From Eonycteris spelaea (Eukaryota; Chordata; Mammalia; Chiroptera; Pteropodidae), in assembly GCA_003508835.1 (NCBI GenBank), contig PUFA01000533.1:124001-188000 (forward strand): 64,000 bases of DNA, written 5' to 3'. The notes beneath the pieces were generated by a model that saw only the letters and a list, made by a program, of their open reading frames with translations, was not told the DNA's origin and did not search any database. A program made the translations under genes and the position numbers. Shown here piece by piece: positions 46,141 through 59,985 of the stretch. Each line of letters starts with the position of its first letter. Positions within the stretch are counted from its first letter, which is position 1.

Positions 46141-49100
46141 ACAGTCAGCTTGCACTATTACCACTACAATGTCCTTCCTTCATTGTTTTGGGATAAACTC
46201 CTATTTTACAAGGTTCAGTTCAAATGTCATCTCATTTTTGAAACTCTCCTTAATCATCCATTATTCCTGTATCATGGAAAAAAAAATACATTTGGCCTGT
46301 GAGCTCTCAAAGTCAAGAATATAATATTATCCCATTTCATATTGCTCAGTTTCCATCTCTGGAGCACAGGTACTATGTGGGTGATCTCAGAGGAGATACA
46401 ATTTAAGATGGATCCTGAAGGAGAGAAGAGTATAGATAACAGTATAGAGATAAAGAAGATTTATTTCAGGGGAAAATAGTGAATCCTCTTGGCTTGTACA
46501 ATAGACAATGTACCTAGTCAATTATGTTTGATGCCGAGAATTTTGCATCTCAAAATATGCTTTTTGAGGTATTGGTTATTTTTAGCTGTTTTTTTTTTTT
46601 TTTAGAAAATAAAGAGTCAGTAAAAACTTCTGTACTTTTCCAATAACTGCCTAAAAGACGTTAAAAACTTCTGTACTTTTCCAATAACTGCCTAAAAGAT
46701 GTTGCTCCATAAATGGTCCTGCTAGCATAGATACCTATAGTTTCATATGAACTAGTTATGATAGGGAGAAAACAGCAAGGCCCATTTGATCTAAGTCTTC
46801 TCTGTATCCCATTGTTAAAGATGGCCCAACAAACATTTGCTTTACAACATATACTTTTCTATCTCCGTGTGAATTGCTGTCCTACCCTTTGAAGCCCAAA
46901 ACCACAGTGCTTCACTTCTTTTTAGCTCCAGATATCCTGTAAGACTTAACTGCATAATCTGTCATCTGGTCTCACATTCTTATGGAACACCGGTATTTAC
47001 ATGCATAATAAATTTGGTCATTTTTGTCCTGTTTATTTCTCACAATAATTTGAGTTTTAGTTCTTCCAGAAGACCTTAGAAGGTAGAAAGAAAATCAGTT
47101 TTTCCACCTTGCTATGCATGCTCTGATGTTTTCTATCAATGAAATGTAGTCATGTTATTTATGTTCTATTGAACTTTACCTTTTGACATTTATTATTTAT
47201 ATATAAAAATCATATTGTACTTATTATTAGTGTCTGTTATATATGACTTTGGCTAAAATTTATGAAATTCTGACTTACACTAATTAATAGAATCATAATT
47301 TTATACTTCTCAGGGATTATGAATTACATTACACTACAAAGACATTTTCAAATTAAACATGTGAAATGCTAATAAAATGCTAGACATATGGCTAAATAAC
47401 AAAACTACTGCCTTCTAAGATAGAAATGGTCAATATACGTACAATGTAGGATAGAGGAATTGTGCTGTTTTTGATTCCGAGATCAGATATTACTTATTAT
47501 CCTTTGTTATATTACATGAATTGCTAAAGTGTTATGGGTCCTCTTATAATTATTATTACTCTTTAATGCTAGTCTTCTAAATTACAATTGTGTAAAATCA
47601 ATATAATTTATATAAGAGATATGAAGACTTGGACTTTATTTCATATTTAATTATGCAGAAAAGACCTATATCTTATTTTTAGGAAAACATCCTAAATTGT
47701 ATTAATAGACACAATGAGAGATTTATAAGAACAAAGCAAATCAAGCAATTATTATATGTGTTTGTGTGTGTATACAAATATATAACCTTTTTGCAGACTA
47801 ATACTTTTTGAGTTATTGTTTTATTTGCAACAACTATTCTCCATTTCTTTTTGAAATACATGTAATATGAATCTGTTTTCTGTAACAGAGCTCTTGAATC
47901 ATTATTTTTATGCTTCAAAGATCATGCCCAAACTATACATTAAATGAATATATGGAGTACTTGATAAGCATAAGCATTTTTCTTAGTTACTCAAGGGGAT
48001 AAGTTAGATGACATCACTGTCTTCAAAGAGTTTAGATTCTGGTGGAGAAGCTATGATGCTGAAGCATACAAATAGTAGTAATACCAAAATAACATGTGGC
48101 TAATTTCTTTCAGAGAAACATAGACATGCATGGTTTGAGTGCAAAGAAAGTAAATGCTATGGTGAACTACATAGCTTTTTGATTGAAGAAGGAAGGGGAA
48201 ACTTTATTTGAAGCAAGAACTGGTTTTGTTTGGTGCAATTGATTCTGTTTACGATAGATGAAAGAGGAATGAGAAAGAATTGAGGCAGAAAGGTATCAAA
48301 GAAGAAAAAGCGTCTCTCTAGCCTAACCCATAGAGAGACGAAACTAATTGGTACATAACCGAACACATCATAAGAGCTGAAAGCAACAGACTTAAAATTG
48401 TACTGCTCTGCATGTTGAAAGGGAATTTGAAAGTAAGGTAAGGAAAAATGCATTGACTATGTAACAATGGAAGCTTCTTGGTGAAGGTAACATATCCTAA
48501 AGCAGGGGAGCTGATGAAGCTAAGCAGCTTGTAACACTGAGAGGCAGTTCAGCTCCATTAACCCAGCTCTGATCCAATGAACCTCTTACATGTTTATCTG
48601 TCAAATGAGAAGAATTAATGAGCCTCCAGGACCATTTATCCCTGTGTCTCTGAGAGACTGGCAGGAGAAAAGAGCAAAAGTCTGAGTTTGGAGAAGCCCT
48701 GCATTTAGCGAATGAGAGGAAGAAATAGCTACTGAAGAGGCCATGGAAAAGATCAGTTAACTGTGTATAATGATGGCCTGTTAGCCAAAAGAGAAGAGAA
48801 ATTTCAAGAGAGGTAAAGGATGTTGAAAATATCAAACATCACTGAATTTTAAGAAAATGAATGACTAAAGAAAGTACGTTTAATGACAGTCAATTTGACC
48901 ACACAGTAGCTACATTTAATGGCAAATAGTGACAACTTTCCTGAGGAAGGAACAGTAGATAAAGGATTTCTTGGTTTTATCTACACAAGACACAGTTAAC
49001 AATTTAGTGTATTCTTAAATATTTCTTGATTATTCTTAATTTTTGTATTTTTGAGACCTGCATTTCAGCTGAATTTACATATTATATGAATCCAAAAGCA

Positions 49101-49179
49101 CAAACTGAGTACTTTGTTTCAGAAATAAAAAACATAAATTTAGTTTGTCATTCTTTTTTTTTCTACCTGATTTATCAAT
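46141..49179. other. Noncoding stretch with a small tandem duplication
   Basis: No gene supported. About 46160-46270 resembles a diverged LINE-2-type segment (ggttcagttcaaatgtcatc). A 41-bp tandem duplication with one difference occupies 46621-46702. The rest is AT-rich single-copy-looking DNA. Minus-strand frames of about 98 and 112 codons at 48157-48835 show no recognisable domain. Confidence 0.5.
46621..46702 (+). repeat. 41-bp tandem duplication
   Basis: Two adjacent copies of 41 bp beginning taaaaacttctgtactttt (46621 and 46662), differing only at gacgt versus gatgt. A recent local slip or patch duplication. Confidence 0.95.
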
Positions 49180-49513
49180 TTTTAAAAATTTATTAATTTA
49201 TTTTTAGTGGTGATATTGATTAATGAAATACAATGTTTCATCTGTACCCTTTAACAGTAAAGTGTATACACACACACACACACACACACATATATACACA
49301 CATATACACATAAATATATATATATATTTACACTGTGTGTTCACCTTCCATTGTTAGATTTCTATAGTTTTGACCCAATTTGCTTCGAATACTTACCCCT
49401 TCCTAACACCTCCTACCCTCTGGTAACTACAAGTCTATAGTCCATGTCCATATGTCTCTGTTTGTTTGTACTGTTCATTTACGCTTTTAGGTTTATATCC
49501 CACATTTGTGATA
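49180..49513 (-). mobile_element. L1 3' end, antisense, with CA/TA microsatellite
   Basis: The reverse complement matches the 3' UTR of the L1 at 16165-21807: gatatcac, gtgggatataaacctaaaag, cagagacatatggacatgg, actatagacttgtagttacc. It is 5'-truncated at the point where duplicon copy A begins (cgctgcatgcc). A (CA)n run at about 49265-49291 and a (TA)n run at about 49312-49328 lie within it. Confidence 0.85.
49265..49328. repeat. (CA)n-(TA)n microsatellite
   Basis: A run of CA dinucleotides followed by mixed TATACACA and a TA run, inside the antisense L1 3' end. Confidence 0.95.
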
Positions 49514-51530
49514 TCATGCGCTGCATGCCAACGGCCACTGGGGAGTGCACAGCCTGCTCCTGATTGTTGGCCTGCCCAGGTTGAGGGCAGAATCCACAAG
49601 AGAACTAGAGCCTCCTAGGACCAGTGGGAGGGAGCCCCCTGTGGCCTTCCAGGCCCAGGAGGCCCAGTCAGCCTGTGGCCAAAGCCCTGGTCCAGGGCCC
49701 CAATGGTGGAGAAGGGGGCCTGGCTGTGGTTTGTCTCACATGCTTTTCTAAAGAGTGTGTACGGAACCTTTCATTTGCTCCGAGGTGAACCTGAACTTCA
49801 TCCTTGGCTTTCCCTCATAATGGTTTGGTAAATTTCAGGTGATTGTGGGGACACAATTGTTCAAGTTGCCCGGCACTTCTAGTGGCCAGCCTTGAAATTC
49901 GAGCATTCCTGAAGCATCAGCAGGAGGCAGTAAGACTCTGTATCAGCCACCATCATACAATCTATCTCTTAGGCCCCTTTCACCCTCCCTCACCAACATT
50001 CTCATCGAATCCTTGATTAGCATTTGCCCTTGAACAACTTATGAGGCTTTGCCTCACAGAACCAGAGCATCATGGGTTGTTTCTTACAGATTTGGGATCA
50101 TTTCAGGGAGGTATCAGAGCAGAGGTGCAGAGAAAGAAAAATACTCTGACAGGGTAGATATATCCAACTGTTGGCAACTGCCTGAGTCATGGAAACCATA
50201 TTTTTACCCGACTCCCAGGAGACGGGTGCCTCCCCAGTACCCTTTGTCCACAACGAGAATGTTCATTCCTCCACAATGCTGCCTTTTTTGGTCAACCATT
50301 GAGAAAAGGAGCATCAAGTCAGCATCATAGCTTCCTTTTCGTGTCTCAGTGCTGGCTATCTGATCCTGAAAGCATGAGGCTACAACACCTCTGGACTTTG
50401 AGAAGCTGCCTTCTCACTGAGAGTCAAGCCCATCCTTTTTGAGTTTATCTCCTGTTCCAATCAGGGGATTTACGTGTTCTATGTGCTCCCATGAAACGGC
50501 CATGCACTGGGTCTGCCAGTCATTTCCAACTTCCTCTCACCTTACACCAATGTCCTTGACTACTATCCCTGTGACTAAATGGAAAACCATCCCATCAATT
50601 CCACACAGCAGTCTAGTTTGTCCATGGTTCTGTTGTTACCAGAAAGCTCGAGTCAGAGATGGCTCTAAACCCAGTTGCATTCTGTCATTTGTAGCATATG
50701 AAACCTAGCCAAATTACGTGGCTTTGGAACCTCAGGAAAATGTCAGGTATGCTAGCACATTAGCCAATGTCCATTGAGTCCATTGCTTGCTCTGCACCAG
50801 TTGCAAGCTGATTGACCACCACCCTGGCGCTAAACCTCTTTACAAATATTGTTGTCCTCCCACCGCCTTGAAGCTCTGGTCATCCCCAGCCAGAATTCGC
50901 TTTTGCTTGTTTGCTCCTTTACATCGTGCTGTCTGTCCAAGGTCCACATGGGACTGAAACCAGAAAGTCCATATTTCTTTCAGTGACATCTTTCCCTTCA
51001 CTTGGTGGACTGTGGGTCCACTCAAAATGGTCAGTGTCAGAGCCTGTTAATGTGAGGTGTTCAGCCAGTGAGCAGCAGAATTTGGAGTCCCAGGTAAACA
51101 CAGCCCCGAAATTCCCAGGGCTGTTCGGCCACCACCCATTTTCAGAATAAGCACTGGCCCCTGCACTAGCCACTTGGCCAAAGGAGTCAATCTGTGGAAT
51201 TCAGGCCGACAGGTTGCAGTGCAGACATGGCTTGAGTGGAGAAAGCGTTCAAAGTAAGGCAGGTGAGAGTAGCCTCCTGATAGGGCAGCTGCTAACGGCC
51301 AGCCTTCTGGCAGGCTCCAGGCAGAAGTCCTGAACCTGCTCTCATGCAGTCTCCAGGATCCCTGAGGCCAGTGGGGAGTACACACACTATTTCTCCAGTC
51401 TGGTCTGGCTTGAAGCTGGGAAAGAGGTGGTGCTACTCAGTAGCTGGGGGCAACAGCCCCATATGGTATTGTTGGAGTGTCAGGTCTAAGCAGGAATACT
51501 GAGCACTCATATGAAGTTCAGGACACACAA
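49514..51530 (+). repeat. Duplicon copy A
   Basis: Matches copy B (53569-55121) from its first bases, tcatgcgctgcatgcca, to about 51122, offset about 4055 bp. It also matches the reverse complement of copy C (148-1475) from about 50135 to 51525. GC-richer than the surrounding DNA. Frames of about 60-110 codons overlap on both strands and are not shared in start or length by the copies, so no gene is called. It is an unrecognised low-copy unit that could be an ERV internal part, a retrocopy or a segmental duplication. Confidence 0.85.
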
Positions 51531-53568
51531 ATGCAAATTTGGCTATTGAATTCAGCCCTTTTTTCATGGCTCTATCATAGCAGTTGTCACTGGCTTACTG
51601 GCTTTAATGCCAACAAGGATGAAGAAACCACTTCTAAGGGAAGGCCCAGGGCAAGAGCTGCCCAGGTGCTCTCTTTCATGCTGGGGGCCAAGCCTGCAAA
51701 GTTCCTGGCACTGGAGGATCTGAGAGTCACTGCCCTACCCATTCTGGACAATGAGATGCTGGTAAGACACTGGTTAAACGGAGGGGTAGCCGGCCATTTT
51801 GGTTCCCCTCCCCTCCCAGCCCTGACTATCTGGTTCAACAATATTCATGCTTTCGCTCCAAGCCTCTGGGCTAACAAACTGGGGACCAGGAGCCACTCTT
51901 TCAGCCGGACACCTTCCCGTTTGAAGGTTTTTTCCTCCCTGTCCCTGTCTTCGCTGGGCTCTTCTGCAATCTCCAAGTGACCAGGCCCAGGGCAGGCAAA
52001 AGCCCATGGGGAGCTGTGGCCAGGCGAAGGTCAGTCAACTTCAGTTGAGCCTCTTTGGACCCCAGACTCTCTCAGGTGAGTTGCCCAATTAATGCTCCTA
52101 GGAGGGAGGATTAGCTCTCAATAAGTCATAGTTATTGTGTATGTGGTTGATACAGGCCAGGCCATGGGCTCTGCTCTCCCCCAGCCTTTTGCTGTGTCTA
52201 ACCATCACCCTCAAGCCCTGTTATTTTCCCTGACTTCCTCATTCCATTGTCCTTCTATCTCAGCTTCCACTTTTGTGCCCCATCCCATTCCAAACCATGG
52301 GAATTTTCCAGCAAGTCATGTCCCTTTTCCTTCAGTTTTTTTTTTTTAAATCTCACAGGCAATTCAACATTCCTGCTCACCCATTCTTAAATCTTCAACT
52401 GCCCAACAAACCACTCCTACGTTATGAAGCCACCTATTTCATAGCCAACTTTCAGCCAGGTTTCCCTATCCCCCATTCTTACCCTAGCCACTCTTGCCTC
52501 ACGCAAAAGGGCTGTGGGACCCAAGGAAGCGCTCAGCTTCTGGGAGCTGGCCCTTCTTCAGGCCCACTGCTCACCCAGGGTGGGGCAGTCAGAGACAAGA
52601 TTCTGGGGACATGAAGTTTGGTGATGTCTCATTCAGTTTGGCTAGTGGCTCAAAAAGCAAGACCACATGTACTTGTCCCAGCTGTGTTGCCACTCCCTTT
52701 CTTCCCTTAGCAAGGTATGTCGGAGAGCTGAAGGGAGTATGAAAGGCCCAGGCTTGCAGCAGTCCTGAAGTAAAAAACTATGTTTCTTCAAGGGCCTGGC
52801 TGGGATGCTAGTGTGACTTTGGGTGTCTTTCTGTGTCTGGGTCAAACAAGGACAGCCAAGGTCAGCCTCATCTGCCCTTCCTGCTATGGGAGTTGTGGAG
52901 CTGTGCCACATCCGGGAATGTCAGTGGAACAGAGTTCCAATAAGTGCTATGTGGGCTGTATTTGATACCAATCCATGTGTTTGTTTATTTGTTTTTGTGG
53001 GAGTATGTGTGTATGCGTGTGTGTGAGAGGGATGCGGACGTGTGGATATCCAGGCCAGTGGAAATGCGTTAATGTCGACCAGTGTGTGCCTGTGTGAAAA
53101 GTCCTTGGGTGTCCAGGTACATTTTCAGGTGTTTAATGATGTGGGCATTTGGTGTCTTTGCTAAAGTGTGAGTACAAATCAGCATGTAGGCATAAAGCAC
53201 CTTTTGTGTCTATCAGTATCCAGGTGAGCGTGGAAATGTTTCATATATTTTTCCTCAGAGAGGACTCTAAACATTGGGCTGGGCCTGGTGTGAAAGAAGG
53301 GTATCAAAAAGAAGGGAATCATCTCAGTCTTCTTGTGAGATTTGCTGGCTGGCAGATGATGGCTAGACTAATTGCGGGGAACATATCAGGAGATGTGTAA
53401 CTGTGTGATCATGATGTTGTGGACCTGAAACCGATATAAACTTGGACTCCCTCCATGCTTCAATCCAGGATCCCTATTTCAAACGGACCATGAATTTAAT
53501 CCAAGAATTCTGCCCAAATGGACCGCTGCCCACACCATAGCCTGTAGCTGGATTATGTAGCTGAAGCT
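51531..53568. other. Interval between duplicon copies A and B
   Basis: GC-moderate DNA with a frame open over 51477-51980 (167 codons) that begins inside the duplicon and continues past its recognised end. It opens on a GTG, and its first ATG is later. No domain recognised. A TG-rich patch lies at about 52975-53035. Nothing else can be named. Confidence 0.45.
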
Positions 53569-55121
53569 TCATGCGCTGCATGCCAATGGCCACCGGGGGG
53601 TGCACAGCCTGCTGTTGCTGGTTGGCCTGCCCAGGTTGAAGGCAGAATCCACAAGAGAATTAGGGCCTCCTGGGTCTCAGAGATGAGAAGGCCCAGTCAG
53701 CCTGTGGCCGAAGACTGGTCCAGGGCCCTGAGGGCTAAAGAGGGGACCTGGCTGTGGCTTGTCTCATGTGCTTTTTTAAAGAGTGCATGCAGAACCTTTC
53801 CTTTGCTCTGAGGTGACCTCGCACTTCATCCTCACCTTTCCATCATAATGCTTTGGTAAATTTCAGGTGATTGTGGGGACATCGGTGTCTGAGATACCCA
53901 GCATTCCCGGTGTATCAGCTTGGGCAGTAAGATTCTGTATCAGCCACCATCATACAATCTATCTCCTAGGCCCCTTTGCCCCCTGCCACCACCATTCTCA
54001 TTGAATCCTTGACTAGCATTTGCCCTTGAACCACTTACGAGGCTTTGCCTGGCAGAATCAGAGTGTGCTGGGTTGTTCCTTACAGATTCAAGGAGGAATC
54101 AGAGCTGAGTTGCAGAGAGGCAAGTACCCTCCCAGGGCAAATATATCCAACTAATGGCAACTGACTCAGTTCTAGCAGCCATATTTTCACCAGACTCCCA
54201 GGAGACGTGTATCTCCCTAGTACCCTTTGTCCCTGACAGGCATGTTCATTCACAACAGTCTTTTTTTGTTAACTATTGAAAAAAGGAGTGTCAAGTCAGC
54301 ATCACAGCTTTCTTTTTGTGTCTCCATTGTGGGCTACCTGATCCAGAAAGTATGAGGCTGTAACATCTCTGGCTTTGAGAAGACACCTTCTCACTGTGAG
54401 TCCTATCTGTCCCTTAAGAGTTCTTCTCCTTTTCCAATTAGGGGATTCACGTATTCCACATTCTCCCATGAAACAGTCATGCACCCAGTCTGCCAGTCAT
54501 TTTCAACTTCCTCTCACCTTACACCAATGTCCTTGACTACCATCTCTGTGACTCAGCCGAAAACCATGCCATCAAGTTCACACAGCGATCCAATTTGTCC
54601 ATGGTTCTGACATCACCAGAAAGCCTGACTCAGTCTTGGTGCCCCCAACCCAGCTGCGGTCTGTCATTTGTAGCAAATAAAATAAAGCCAAAATATGTGG
54701 CTTCGGAACCTCAGGAAAATGTCAGGTGTGCTAGCTCATTAGCCAATAGCCATTGAGTCTGTTGGGTGCTTAGCACCAGCTGCCTGGTAGTTGACCATCA
54801 CCCTGGCGCTGACCCTGTTTACACATGTTGTTGTCCTTCTGCCACTCTGAGGCTCCAGTCATCCCCAGTCAGTTGTTTGATTTGAAGAATTCAAGCTTGC
54901 TTGTTTTGCTCCCTTACGTCTTGCCCTCTGTCCGAGGTGCACATGGGAGTGAAACCAGAAAGCCCTTGTTTCTTTCAGTGACACCTTTGTTTTCCCTTGG
55001 CAGTCTGCGAGTGAGTCCCGTTGAAAGGGCCAGGGTGACGGCATGTTAAAGTGAGGTGTTCAGCAGGTGAGTGGCAGAGGCTAGAGTCCTAGAAAAATGC
55101 AACCTGAAATTTCCAGGGCTA
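53569..55121 (+). repeat. Duplicon copy B (3'-truncated)
   Basis: Begins tcatgcgctgcatgcca like copy A and runs collinear with it to ttccagggct at 55121, where homology stops (A continues gttcggcc). Many small differences and short deletions relative to A suggest an old duplication. Confidence 0.88.
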
Positions 55122-56984
55122 AGTGAAGAAAGTTATCAGTTCCCTATATAAGTAAAAATTTCACTCTTTTCTTATGAATGTGAATTGGTCAAGTAACAAA
55201 TGAAAAAGGAAAAAAATTTATACAGTTTATATTTAAAAATGTTTTTGAATCGCTTTCTATTGAAGGATAAAAATAGAGTTAATTTTATAAAGAACTATAA
55301 AGGAATAACAGTCCACCTCCTGATATGCAAACACAGAGAAAAAGCACAATTAAAAATCCAGAAATTCATGTTTATTAACTATGAAAAATGAAAACAATTT
55401 TATAACGAGTGCCAAGAAAATGGTGAAAGAGTAGTTCTAGCTAACATCTCATTATTCAAGAGATTTAAAATTACCCTGCACTCTGAGGAACATTGCCCTC
55501 ATCCTTACACAAACTGCACATGTTTGGACTTAGGAAATTTTAATGAGTAAGCATAATATTTCAGGGAGAACCTTTGGTCTTGATTTTAAAGAATAATAAA
55601 AAAAAAGCTATCTGTAAACTATTACTATAATATAAAATAACTCTACACACAGAGCGCATCACTGTTTTCTAAGATTGTTTTCTATTTTAATTTAGATTTA
55701 TTTTCCAATATGAGAGATGACTTTACCTGAAGATAAATTTTTTTGTGTTTTTTAGGCACTTTTAAAATCTTGCTATGGAGATAGGAAACTTTGCCGTTTT
55801 AACAATTGAAAGAGTGACGTTTTACAAATGATATTCCTGGGTCTGGCCTTATGAACCTACTCAGTCAAAATCTTTAAGTATGATGCAAAAAATCTGAAAA
55901 TTTTAATATGTTCTTTAGCTAATACTTATGGTTTTAAAGTTTGAGAGCCAATGGCTAAGAGAAAGGAGATAAACTCTATTAAGAACAATGAATGAAACAA
56001 ACACATAGACATCCTTAATGACAGATGTAATCTTCTGGACTTGAGGAATTGCGTATATCTCCAGGGCTTCCATTTTCCTGTCCTCAAAATGAGGAAACTA
56101 CATGGCTCTTAATAGAAACAAAACTCTTAACAACAGTAAGAACAGTTTGGGAAGGACGTAAAAAGCAATGTCTAAGTATTTGATTCTTTCTTAATTTTCT
56201 TATTTACAATCCATCTTAAGAATTCTGGGGGAGTAAGAATCTCTTTTCTGCTCTATGTCAATTTGAAACAGTTTTCTCAGTGAAATATGTAAAATTAAAT
56301 TGCCCTTATGAAATTACTCCAAATTACAAATAATAGGAGTTCTAGTTGTATTTTTTTTCATTTTCATTAATTCACCTCATGGTAAATAAAGAAACCATTT
56401 CTTAATTGGTACTGATTTGAGAATATATTGAATGCTAACATGTAAAACTAAATTAGATTTGTCTTAGTAGAAGAAAAGTAATATAGCCCGATTGAATCCC
56501 GTTGTAGCTTAATAGCATCGATTTACAACCACTTTTATATACTAAATCACATGGCATGCAAAATAATTATGTAACACATATGATATTTACTTTTATTGTT
56601 ACTTCATGAACTTAACAATAAAGTAGATTTTAAATTTTAGAATAATTGTGACACTCTATGTAAAATGTCAAACCTGGGCCTAACATTAAAAATTACAAAT
56701 TCTGTTATTTTAGTACAGTGACTATTCAGAGGACAAAGATGCTAAAAAGAATTTAATTGAGAGAAATTTATTGTAGTATATATTTTCAAATAATAATAAT
56801 AATCAATTGAAATGTTAAACGGATATCTATGAATTAATTTTCATATTCATGATAAAATTATGTGGTAGTATTTTGCATATAAATTCTGTAGCAGTTAAAG
56901 TTCCTGGGTTGTACTTTATATGCAAAAATTTATTTCTATCTAAGAGATTTGGAGTCATTTTGATCAATTGTCTTCTTCCTAAAA
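55122..56984. other. AT-rich noncoding stretch, nothing recognised
   Basis: No open frame of note and no repeat that I can name. Confidence 0.5.
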
Positions 56985-57525
56985 TGCAGCTGTTTGTGTA
57001 AATGCTTACAATGTTTTATAATTCAGCAATAAAAAAATCAAGCCACAAATGATATGGGGGAAGCTAAAGTATATATTGTTAAGAAAGGAAGCCAGTCCCA
57101 AAATACTACCTTCTTACTATATGATTTAAACTATTTACATTCTGGAAAAGGCAAAAGTATACAGACACATAAATGATCAGGGGTGGCAGATTCAGGGGAT
57201 GCGAATGACAAATAAATGAACAGGAGATTTTATCTGGTCACTGAAACTGCCCTCCCTGTATGATATAGTAATGGTGGACATATGACATTATACATGTGTG
57301 TAAACTCAGTAGCACTTACAACACAAAGGAATGAAACCTGGTGTAAATGTGGACTTTAGTTAATAATATATCAATATTGGTTCATCAGTTGTACCAAAGG
57401 GACCATATTAATGCAACACATGAATAATAGGAGAAAGTGGAGGTGGATGATGCACATGGAACTGCATACGGTGCTCAATTTTTCTTGAACCTAAAAGTAT
57501 TCTAAAACGCAAAGTTCATTGATCT
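56985..57525 (+). mobile_element. Old L1 3' end (L1M-type)
   Basis: Landmarks in order: tataattcagcaataaaaaa, gccagtcccaaaatactacc, acattctggaaaaggcaaaa, gatcaggggtggcag, ggtcactgaaactgccctcc-like sequence, and gtgtaaatgtggactttagt. Diverged. Confidence 0.7.
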
Positions 57526-59985
57526 TCAAAAATATGCAGCTGCTTTACATGTGAAATTTAGGGGTGGTAAGGACAGTAAAAACAGTAAGATAATGAAGTA
57601 ATAACATTTAAATTTGATCTCTATTAAAACTGAGGTTTTAATTGAATTATTATCTAGTCTCTATTTAAGTATTAATTTAGGAAACGATAAAGTTCAGTCA
57701 AAATATGTGGGATTTGTTTAATATGGCAAATAATGCCCTCAGTGTTGGTCTTGGAGGAAAAATAGAAGCTAGCGCTGCCATTAGAAATATGTCAGGAACA
57801 TGGGCATGAAACTCAACTTAGAAAAGCTTTGTGAAAGAGCTTCCTGGAGGACATTTTTAAAATATGAAATCATCTGTGTCTTCAATGTTCTAGGTCCATA
57901 TTTGTTAATGATATAACCATTTCCTCAAGCATGATCTTAGCAGTCCTTTACAGGGACTTCCTGAACAGGGAATCCAGTTGATTTCTTGAATCTTAAGCTT
58001 CATCACTACAGCTGTAGAGTTCCACTACCTGTCTTTTTTATTGTAAAAGTTTGTTCTCAATTATAACAGCAGTAAATCTAGCTCTAGAAAAATAGAATTC
58101 TTGAATTTCAGACACTCAGCAGCTATTTGTTTTAAAATAGGTGTTAAAAAGTCAATTGGAAGAGGGTTACTGATGCACTGTTTATTATCAAAGGATGAAT
58201 TACAAATATATGAAGTGGCAGCAAAAGAAAGATATGTTTTTTAAGGCCTTTTGAGAAATCCTTTATTGGGCTATAATTCTAGGCTTCTGAAATTAATTGA
58301 TAGATTTGGATTGTACCCAACAGAAAGAAAAGACGAAATGGTATGGTAAATCATATTACATCAAACTCATAATGGTAGAACAGGAAAATACCTTTCAGAG
58401 AGTTTACTCTAAGTCTTATAAACTGTCAGTCAGCTCATAGATCAAGCCCATAGAAAAAAACAAGTCAGATGATGCTTTAAAAAGAAAAATTCCATTGCTT
58501 GCCAAATGTAAAAGGTTATGAAATTCACATAAAATTTTGAATTTACTTTCTATTTTAAGATCTCATTGAATATGCATTATTGCATATTATTACCTTTATT
58601 AAGTAGAACATACAATGTCCAATTGTTTACCTCCAACACTTTTGCTATGAACTTATGTTCAGTTCATTCTATCCAATTTTGTTATCTTTCTATCTTCTCT
58701 GCCATCTGATTGTATGGATCTTGACTTCTTTTTGCTTCATTTATATTTAAATTATATTTGTCTCCTAAGGGAATGTGTAATCTGCCCCAATCATGTAATT
58801 GGTCCTTTCCAGGGCATAAAACAAAATAAAATGGGACCTGTCTGGCAACAAATAGAACAGAATTAAAATTTTGTAATCTAATGTTCATTATCATAGAGGC
58901 TCATTTAATTTTAGCCTGGAGAAAATTGCATTTTTTATGGTATGTTTTGATTCTGGTAGAATGATGTATGATCTGTTTAAACATTTACTAACAATTAGTA
59001 TTTAAAATGCTATGGTATGAAATGGATATAAATTCTTTCTTAAATTAGGCCAGTTAATTTGTCTGGTATTAATCATTTCTATCCAGATTATAGAAAAATA
59101 CACAGGAAATATTACCTTTAAAGTTTGAAATAAAAGATGGCATTTTCCTACGTTAAAGCTGAAAGTTCATTAGCTGCAGACTTTATATTTCTATACTTTA
59201 TAAGGAGAAAGGAACTAATTATGAAATCACAAAATTAGCCCTTTTTACACATTGTAACAAGACAGACAAGTATACAATTTAAGCAATGTCTAATTCTACA
59301 AAAAAGAAATTTAGTTTATGAAAAGTATTTCAGAATATAACTAACATCTATTTTCTTGTATCAAACTAAAGTTGTATGTAATTTGCTCTGTCACAAGTTA
59401 GCAATTCAATGCTCTTATTATTGAAGCCATGTGTATTAGTGACTTATTGTAGCATAACAATATTAACACAATCTGAATCAGTTAAAAATCACATATATTA
59501 TCTTAACATTTCTGTGGGTTAGGAATTAGTCAATTGTGTTTTCTGTTTCACAGTCTCATACAGTATGGGCCAAAAATGTAGAGAAAAAGCAAACAGACTG
59601 TCTATCTACCCTTACACAAGTAAACTGGACCAACAAAAAAGTAAATAAATAAAGCTTTTATTTATATAAACATGCAGGGATTTAATTTCTGACTCAAAAT
59701 TATGGATGTTCAGGTCATGTTAACGTAAATCTTGGATGGTGTCAAAAGGACAATGGACAAAAGAATTAATTTGAAAATATCCCCTCTATTTACTATTCAT
59801 TAAGGATGATAACTTACAACTAAATCCACCATATCGGTTTTCATTGGTCGCAAGAAAAGTCATTTTAATTGCTAGAAGAGGGAAAAAAAAAGTAAAGTGG
59901 TAATTTCCCTCTTCAGCCTGTAATATAAGAATTAATATCAGTTAAAATTATAGATCTTAACATATATCCAAAATAATTAAAAGCA
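57526..59985. other. AT-rich noncoding stretch
   Basis: No gene supported. A weak old-LTR-like segment may lie at about 59440-59560 (tattgtagcataacaatatt; tttctgtgggttaggaatta), too diverged to name. Confidence 0.45.

Noticed and set aside
48157..48835. Minus-strand frames of 98 and 112 codons as exons of a gene
   Set aside because: No domain, no convincing splice signals and AT-rich composition like the flanks.
51477..51980. 167-codon open frame as a gene
   Set aside because: It opens on GTG, straddles the duplicon edge, has no recognised domain, and is overlapped by minus-strand frames of 84 and 77 codons.
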